From assembly GCA_020081605.1 (NCBI GenBank), contig JAHREC010000028.1:146911-210910 (forward strand): DNA of 64,000 nucleotides, in the 5' to 3' direction. Source of the stretch: Albifimbria verrucaria. Taxonomy: Eukaryota > Ascomycota > Sordariomycetes > Hypocreales > Stachybotryaceae. Position 1 is the first letter of the stretch, and the number at the start of each line of letters is the position of its first letter. Below are positions 58,000 through 64,000 of this stretch, in pieces. The translations under genes and the position numbers were made by a program. Below the pieces are notes generated by a model that was not told the origin of the DNA, did no database searches, and worked only from the letters and a program-made list of their open reading frames with translations.

Positions 58000-60060
58000 T
58001 CACAGCAAGCTGTTGTCCGTAAGTCGTACCGATAACCTCGTTTTGGGCCTCAGAGTCAAGGTCGGCTTTGCTACCTCTATCTCCCCAACTATGTTCTCGA
58101 TCCTGAACCTCGTAAGAAGTTCCACTAGAATCGCTTTCATCTCCATGACCGCAAGCTGTTTGCCAATGCACATGCGTGGGCCGTTGTGGAAAGTCTGCAG
58201 AGCATACGCGTTGGCTGCTGGTCCTTTATGGTTCTCCCACCGGTTAGGATCAAACTCTGTTGACCGCTCCCCCAGACATTTGGGTGAAGGTTTATGACGG
58301 CAGGTGATAGCTGAAGCACGGTTCCTTTTGGAATCCATATGCCATCGACCTCGACATCCTCGACAGCTTCCCGTGGCACAAAGGAAACTTTACGCACTCA
58401 TTATTAGTCTGGCCATATTATCCTCGTTCTGGTTGGGAGTCCGTACCGGCTGAATATACACGCAGGACCTCCTGCACAAAATTGCTCAAATAGGGCAGTC
58501 TCTCGATGTCGCTATAGCTGGGATAATGGCAAGAATCCAGCATGTCGCGGATCTCGTTGCGTAACCTTTGCTGTTCCTCTGGTCTCCTCGATAGCTCATG
58601 AACAGCCCAGATGATGGAACATGCCGTCGTGTCATGTCCTGTCGAGAGAGAAAGGGAAGAAGAGCTCAAAGTTAGTCTTGGCTTGAAACGATATATCTGA
58701 GTAGATCGGCTCGTGCGGTACCTAGGACTCAAGATATTGAGAATCTGCCTCGCCTCGTCAGCACCTAAAGACAGTCTTCGTATGAAAGATCCACACCACT
58801 TACATGTTCAACCATTTGGTCCTCATCCCAACCTGGCTCTGCGTGCTGCAGCAGGCCTTGTAAAACATCTGTCGGGTTGATGTTCGGGTAGTTGGCTGTT
58901 TTGTCTGTCTCTGCCAGACTATTCGTCTCACTCCCTGTGGTTTGCAAGCTCATCTTCCTTGCTCTAAGTAGGTTTCGGATATACAACCGCAAGCGTCGTG
59001 AATGGCGCTCAAAGTCTCGAATCTCTCCGTACAAGAAAAGTTTCCGTACAGGGAAAAACATGTTGAGGTAGTTGACCAAGTATGAGAATTGAGACGGCTG
59101 CATCAGGTAAGAAATGGACTCGAACAGCGGCGACTGGTCAGACTCCAAATGATTGAGGTCGATGCTCAATGTCTTCTCTACGATGACGTCGAGAACGGCT
59201 TTCCATATATTTGACTCGACTACTCGTTGACCAGTTAATCACATGGGGTTCCTTGTTGCGGTTTGGGGAAGAGGTGGGGCGGGGAAGTGGCTTGGGGTAG
59301 TTGAGAGAGTTAGAGTAGATCCATGGTCAAGACTGGCTTAATGTCATTACCTTCAACTTCACCGTACTGATTCCTCCGGGCGCTCAGCACGTCCGCCAAC
59401 TGCCTGGCTTTCGCCTGAACCCTTGGAAATTGACTTTTCAGTTGGCTGGTGGAGAATGATCCTTGGAAGCTAGGCTCAGCAGTCTATCAGAGGTATAACA
59501 GGCTGGGTCGACCTACGGAGCAATGTTCCTCGACGGAGCTTGTGCGAGTGACCCTCTACGAAAGGCAGCCCATCACCAATGAAGTCTCGAGTGAAGAGGC
59601 GTGCAAAGTGAGGTTTGATGAAGCTGGAGCTCTTCCTCAGCAAAACATCTCTGTATGCATCCACGCTGTTCACAAGCAATGTGTCTGCGTTGCCAAAGCT
59701 CTTGTATCGGATCAGTGGACTGTCGGGCCATTGACGGGACCAATGACAGAATAGGTCCGGCGCCCAAGATGTTCCAAGGATCTTCAAACTCTGACCGAAG
59801 AAGAAAACATTGTCCTACAGATTGTATTAATAAAACGCGGCAAGGTTAGGTAAGCTTTGGATAGGAAGGTTCAGTCTGGGTAGGTTCAGTTGGGTAGGTT
59901 CAGCTGGGTAGACAGGGTTTGGGTAGAACTCTGTTGGCCTTACCGTGGGTCCGGGAATGTTCCTCAAAGGCGAAAAGAAGTGCGAATAAACCGCTATGAT
60001 GCTCGTTAGCGCCGCAATCGTCAGCAAGACGATGGTCGCAAGTCCGGACAACGTCATCAT
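58000..60060 (-). CDS. Cytochrome P450, multi-exon
   Basis: Exon 1 has a membrane anchor (LATIVLLTIAALTSIIAVY) and SPLRNIPGP, then a 129-nt intron (59943-59815). Next come VFFFG-like start, SPLIRYKSFGNADTLLVNS, FIGDGLPFVEGHSHK; further exons with DVIVEKTLSIDLNHLE-type sequence; helix I HDTTACSIIWAVHELSRRPE; the ExxR helix VQEVLRVYS; PKGTVLQLSPAVINLHP; and heme loop FHNGPRMCIGKQLA with the Cys ligand. One G is missing from the run at 58269-58273 (VWGERSTEFDPNRW when restored). The junction after VLRVYSA is also out of frame. Intron 1 holds tandem GGGTAGGTTCAG units. An ER-bound monooxygenase of unknown substrate; no biosynthetic neighbours are visible. Confidence 0.82.
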
Positions 60061-60454
60061 GCTGCTTGGTCTTCAATGTTCAAACGATACAGTACACCAA
60101 GACGAGAACAAACAAGGGTCGAGTCTGGAAGGCAGGTCATTCGTGGCTGGTTCGCATTCACTTTGCTTGGTTCCTTTAGTATGTAAATATAGACGTCGAA
60201 GCGTGGCTGCCACATGGAGAGGGTGGATCATAACCATCTTTGATGTATCCATTTCTACCAGCCACTCGTGGCCAACTGTACTGTACCTGACGAACCATAA
60301 CTGACGAACCACAGTGGACCGTAAGAGCCAGTTGTGGCCGTGACAGCAAGAAACGGGAACGAGCCGATCGAGGTTTGAAGCTAGCAGCGCAGGTCCACCC
60401 GTCCTGTGGGTATTTTGAAAGTGGTGAATTGCGTCGGCCAATAACAGCGGTGAG
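60061..60454. other. P450 upstream region
   Basis: Probable promoter. Contains ACTGTACTGTACC at 60275. No gene. Confidence 0.4.
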
Positions 60455-60528
60455 GTCAGGAAGCAGATGTCAGGAAGCAGATGTGAAGAAGCGGATGCCA
60501 AGAAGTGAACGCCAAGAAGTGAACGCCA
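60455..60528 (+). repeat. 14-bp minisatellite patch
   Basis: Five units of 14 bases (TGTCAGGAAGCAGA, TGTGAAGAAGCGGA, CGCCAAGAAGTGAA). They belong to the same family as the arrays at 35.4 and 44.5 kb. Confidence 0.8.
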
Positions 60529-61895
60529 TTCATGGCATTCCCACCATGTGAATGCCCCAGAATAGGCCGCAGCATGACATGGCACTAGCTTCTGAAACCT
60601 AACTACAAGTCCACATGAGAAAGCTTGTGACAAAGCATGGACCTTACTGCATACAATATTCTGAGAAAGTGTCACACGAGTTGTGAATAGAGTCTGACTG
60701 GCCAGAATAAATAGAATATGATAGCAGGGTCGGTGAAGACCCATGACGGGTAGGATTTCCTCTGGCTGTGCGACAGCAGAATGGCGTAGCGTCTAACCAC
60801 CACGACAGACTCATCACATTTTCGGCCGAACTCCATATACCACCTATCGGCTATCGTGAGGGGTGCAGCAGAGGAACCTCGGTCTGTCACGACAACAAAT
60901 CAACAAACACACGAAATAGATAGTGATATGGTGGTCAATGAGGAAAAGGGTTACTTCATAGATTGAAAAGGACAACTGAGTGATCATGAGATGGTGATCG
61001 GACTGATTATACTACGTAGTAGCCTGTGTGAGCAAGGCTTGTCCGAACAGACCCTTACGCTTTACTCAGGCGACGGGCAGTATTGCTTCTCCACCGGGCA
61101 TCTTGCATCCTTTTCTCAATCAGCGGTACGTTCCAAGAAACGCTTGTTGACGACAATGAGTGTCTACGGCTATTGTTTCTCCCCGGATAAGGCAATGTTG
61201 TGTTCCTGACTGAATTGGTCAGCGATTATCTTCAACGCTGCTGGGATGGCCACACATTTGCAAAGAGGCTCAGGAAACCAGTCGGGCGAATATAGTTTGA
61301 AGATTCCATGACGAAAGGCGAAGTTCAAATTGCCCAAAACTCTTGGCCGGGGTAAGAGGTCATTATAAATGCAAAGATTCGCATTGCCTTGATTGGTCTC
61401 AGATCAATTTCAGTGCATGTCCATTTGAGGACCATTTGAGGACCATTTGAAGACTTTTGAATATTGCCATGTGCTTTATCCATCCGCCCAACGATCCAAT
61501 AGTATACCGTTATGCATCTCTTGCCTAAACATGTTCCGCAGTGTCATCGTCGCTGTCACACGGTGTGCGCATGAGCTTCTCTAAACTTTGCCCCATACAG
61601 TCCAGCGCCTTAGTCTAGGTATGGTGCTGTAGGTACCTACGGTTTCGCACCTACGGTTTCGCACCTACACGTAGCCTAGCAATGTTTGGACATGTCCGAA
61701 AGTTGATCAGACAATGAAATGCCTTGAGCTTGATGTCTACGTCAACAAATCGATGCAGTCAACAAGTCTATCTATGGCCGTTTCATAATCACTTCAGAAA
61801 TCATGTATCTACTTCTGGATTACCCTACCGCACTATTTAAAGAAGGCGAGTTCCATTCCTCGACTCTAATATCCTCTCAAAAGCATCACTCAGCC
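60529..61895. other. Intergenic region
   Basis: A 15-bp direct repeat (CCTACGGTTTCGCAC) occurs twice near 61637-61670. No gene recognised. Confidence 0.45.
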
Positions 61896-63608
61896 ATGTC
61901 TGCAGCCGTAAATGCCGATCCTGTCAATCCAAACGCCCAAAGCTCTAAGCCCAATGTAAATTTGCAACACGGCCTAGCTACTCCTGAGCCTACCCCTGGA
62001 CCTGATAAAAATCGAGTGGCTGCTGAGGCTGCTCGCCGAGATGAAGCCCGAAACGCGAAAACCCAAGAAGTGATTTCAGAGATAGAGAGAGTAATCAAAT
62101 GCGCTGAAAATGACTATGCTGGTCTGTTAGGTGTTGCGCTTGATGCGTCTGATGACACCAAACTGGCGGCTTGGAGACGTCTCGGATGCATGACACATGC
62201 GAAAACTTGCTCGCACAGTGACCAAACAACTGCGTTTGAAAGTATGTTAACCCACTAGCCAATTTATGAGTCGTCTAACACTCTGGTAGAGTTAGAGAAA
62301 GCTGCAATAGAGTTGGGCGTCTCTGAGCCATTCATTGAGGAAGTTAAACAGTGGGACGGTGAAAAGGACTTGGATGATGACGCCGACGACACGGATGGCG
62401 AAGAGAGCAACCATGACGATAGCGAACCTATGGATACAGATGGGGTTCCGACCCCCACCAAGACAGTGAAGAAGATTTATGGCAAGACGACCGATCTCAT
62501 GCACCAGCTCAGGATGGACCCAGAAAATAAGGCAGTGGAGACAGCAATAGAAAAACAGAACGATGCTATTAGAGAATATAACAGAAAAAAGAAGAACACA
62601 GTGGACCAATGGATAATTGGACTCGGCTTTTTCAAAGCTCATTATGAATACTACTTGAAGGCCCAGTCGCATCTGAGCGGAGATCCCGAGAACCTCGAAT
62701 ACCGGAAGACCTGGAAAATAGAAAAAGACCTCATCGATCAGTACATCAAGATAAATCATCTGCCTGTAGATTGGACAGTTCCTGATCTGGATACATACCT
62801 GCGATCGGTAGCTGAGCACGGAGCCGGCGCGAACAATGAAGAAGCAGCAAGTTATGAAGAACCAGCAAGCCATAAAGAACCAGAAAACTATGTCAAGTAC
62901 CCTTGGCCGACCGTAATCAGAGGGGAAGATCGCGTAATCGGGGCCAGGAGGGGAGTCCTCCTTCTGGAGAGGGTCGAAGAAGGGCGTTATATTAGACGTC
63001 TTTGTAAGGCTTCCATCGAAGAATCCAGGCTCTACGAGGAGAAGTGCATAAGCATTAAAGACGACCCGACGAAGCTGAGGATAGCGGATGGTGTGAACAT
63101 GGGTGAAGTGCTTTGGGTTACGAAGTCTACCTTCAAGGTCGGACAGAAGAGAAACCCTGTCGCGAACTGCTGTGTGGTTTGGAAAAGCGGCCAGATCCAA
63201 GTTTTGACAATCGCAGCCTTGACCAGAGCGATGGGAAAGCCAGATGCAAAGTCCCGGATCCAAACCTGCTGCGACAGGGATGGCATCGATCCTCCATCAG
63301 CATGGAGAGACGCATCAGAATCCGTCATTATCAATGCTTCAGCTCAAGCCGGTAGTGGCCAAGTCAGTAGTGGTCAAGTCAGCAGCGGTCGAGTCGGTAG
63401 TGGTCAAGTTAGCAGTGGTCTAGGCCTAGCATCAGTTACAACGACAAATTCATTGCAACAGCGGATCGACCTCCTCGAAAACCAATTTTCAAGAATGGCC
63501 AATACTCTAATTCAAGCGAACATACCTGATAGGTTGAATAAGATCGAGGCCCTTCTCATTCAGATAACCAAGGGTGTCAAAATTGAAGAAGACGGTGTTT
63601 TCAAGTGA
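61896..63608 (+). CDS. J-like-domain protein without HPD
   Basis: Exons 61896-62241 and 62290-63608 (48-nt intron, GTATGT..GGTAG) join in phase to 554 residues. A Pro/Ala-rich leader is followed by a DnaJ-like fold: ENDYAGLLGVALDASDDTKL, AAWRRLGCMTHAKTC, then AFEKLEKAAIELGV across the splice. The HPD tripeptide that activates Hsp70 reads HAK, so it is a J-like rather than a J protein. An acidic stretch (DLDDDADDTDGEESNHDD), a central region WIIGLGFFKAHYEYYLKAQ, and a folded part (WTVPDLDTYLRSVAEHGAG, GVNMGEVLWVTKSTFKVG) follow. Five SSGQV-type 15-bp repeats precede a final coiled coil (LQQRIDLLENQFSRMANTL). The gene is complete and intact. Confidence 0.72.
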
Positions 63609-64000
63609 ATTCTATTTGCAATAATGCACTCATTCTTCACCCGTGGTCGTTTCCTTGTCATTCATTAGCATCTAGTTACCGTCTGAACACCATCTTTTTG
63701 TTTTTATTTTCTCTTGATTTGTTTCCATTTCTGTTACGTTTGCCTCTGGCATCGCATGGCTCAATGTCTCGTATGGGAAGCAGTCTTACGGTCTTTTTAG
63801 ATGTCCGTTAGTTAGCCAGTGTCAGGTAGTACTATATAGTTAACATCTCTTTAGGTACGCACTCGGTGTCCCTGAGACTGCATAAGGATGAATGTGTGAT
63901 TGATAGGCAGATCGACGCTATAGAACAAGCATGGCTGCCAGCTGTTGATGAGCAGTCTGCCTTCCGCCTCTAAGGGGCAGAAGCAGAGATGACGCTTTTT
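63609..64000. other. 3' flank, no gene seen
   Basis: Pyrimidine-rich, likely 3' UTR of the J-like gene. Confidence 0.4.

Noticed and set aside
60073..60744. 223-codon minus-strand frame
   Set aside because: Spans the P450 promoter and a minisatellite patch and shows no domain or codon pattern of a gene.
1..64000. A Starship-type giant element
   Set aside because: NLR and other typical cargo are present, but I found no DUF3435 tyrosine-recombinase captain and no element boundary.

Overview
The window looks like chromosomal DNA of a filamentous ascomycete (Pezizomycotina). Introns are short (about 45-130 nt, GT..AG). The protein families are typical of moulds: NACHT STAND proteins with Helo-like or lipase-like N-termini, a HET-domain remnant, a White-collar-1-like photoreceptor, fungal RGS, endosulfine, SUR7/PalI, SWIB and cytochrome P450. 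I saw no tRNA, rRNA or CRISPR array. The species cannot be named from the sequence.

Layout. 0.8-7 kb: a possible small secreted protein, an isolated SWIB exon, an orphan-family gene, an intact three-exon BTB gene with an internally deleted copy of itself upstream, and a SUR7-like membrane protein. 7.2-18.2 kb: a charged KR-repeat protein, then two tail-to-tail NLR-type genes: lipase-like/NACHT/13 ankyrins (+) and Helo-like/NACHT/13 WD40 repeats plus a degenerate unit (-). Decayed inverted copies of one short sequence flank the ankyrin gene. 18.6-22.3 kb: a graveyard of a LINE 3' end, a HET pseudogene, a RecQ-type helicase remnant and a membrane-protein fragment. 24-31.6 kb: a WC-1-like LOV/PAS/GATA gene, a SUR7 pseudogene, a 256-bp TA-flanked MITE, endosulfine, an RGS protein and a bHLH protein. 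34.9-45.7 kb: two inverted arms of a degenerate minisatellite-rich repeat enclosing small membrane genes, hypothetical genes and a tandemly duplicated MADS-like gene. 46-57 kb: coiled-coil and hypothetical genes and a Ulp1-like protein lacking the expected catalytic Cys. 58-63.6 kb: a P450 and a J-like protein without HPD.

A key caution: nearly every long gene is broken by single-base indels, almost all of them one base missing from a homopolymer run. Restoring one base of the run re-opens the family reading frame each time. This looks like consensus error of a noisy long-read assembly rather than mass pseudogenization. True decay (nonsense codons, missing ends) is confined to the 3.2, 18.6-22.3 and 26.8 kb remnants.

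Taken together the centre of the window is an allorecognition/immunity-like neighbourhood: two NLR sensors with near-identical repeat arrays plus a dead HET gene and transposon debris. Housekeeping or signalling genes (endosulfine, RGS, WC-1-like) lie beside it.
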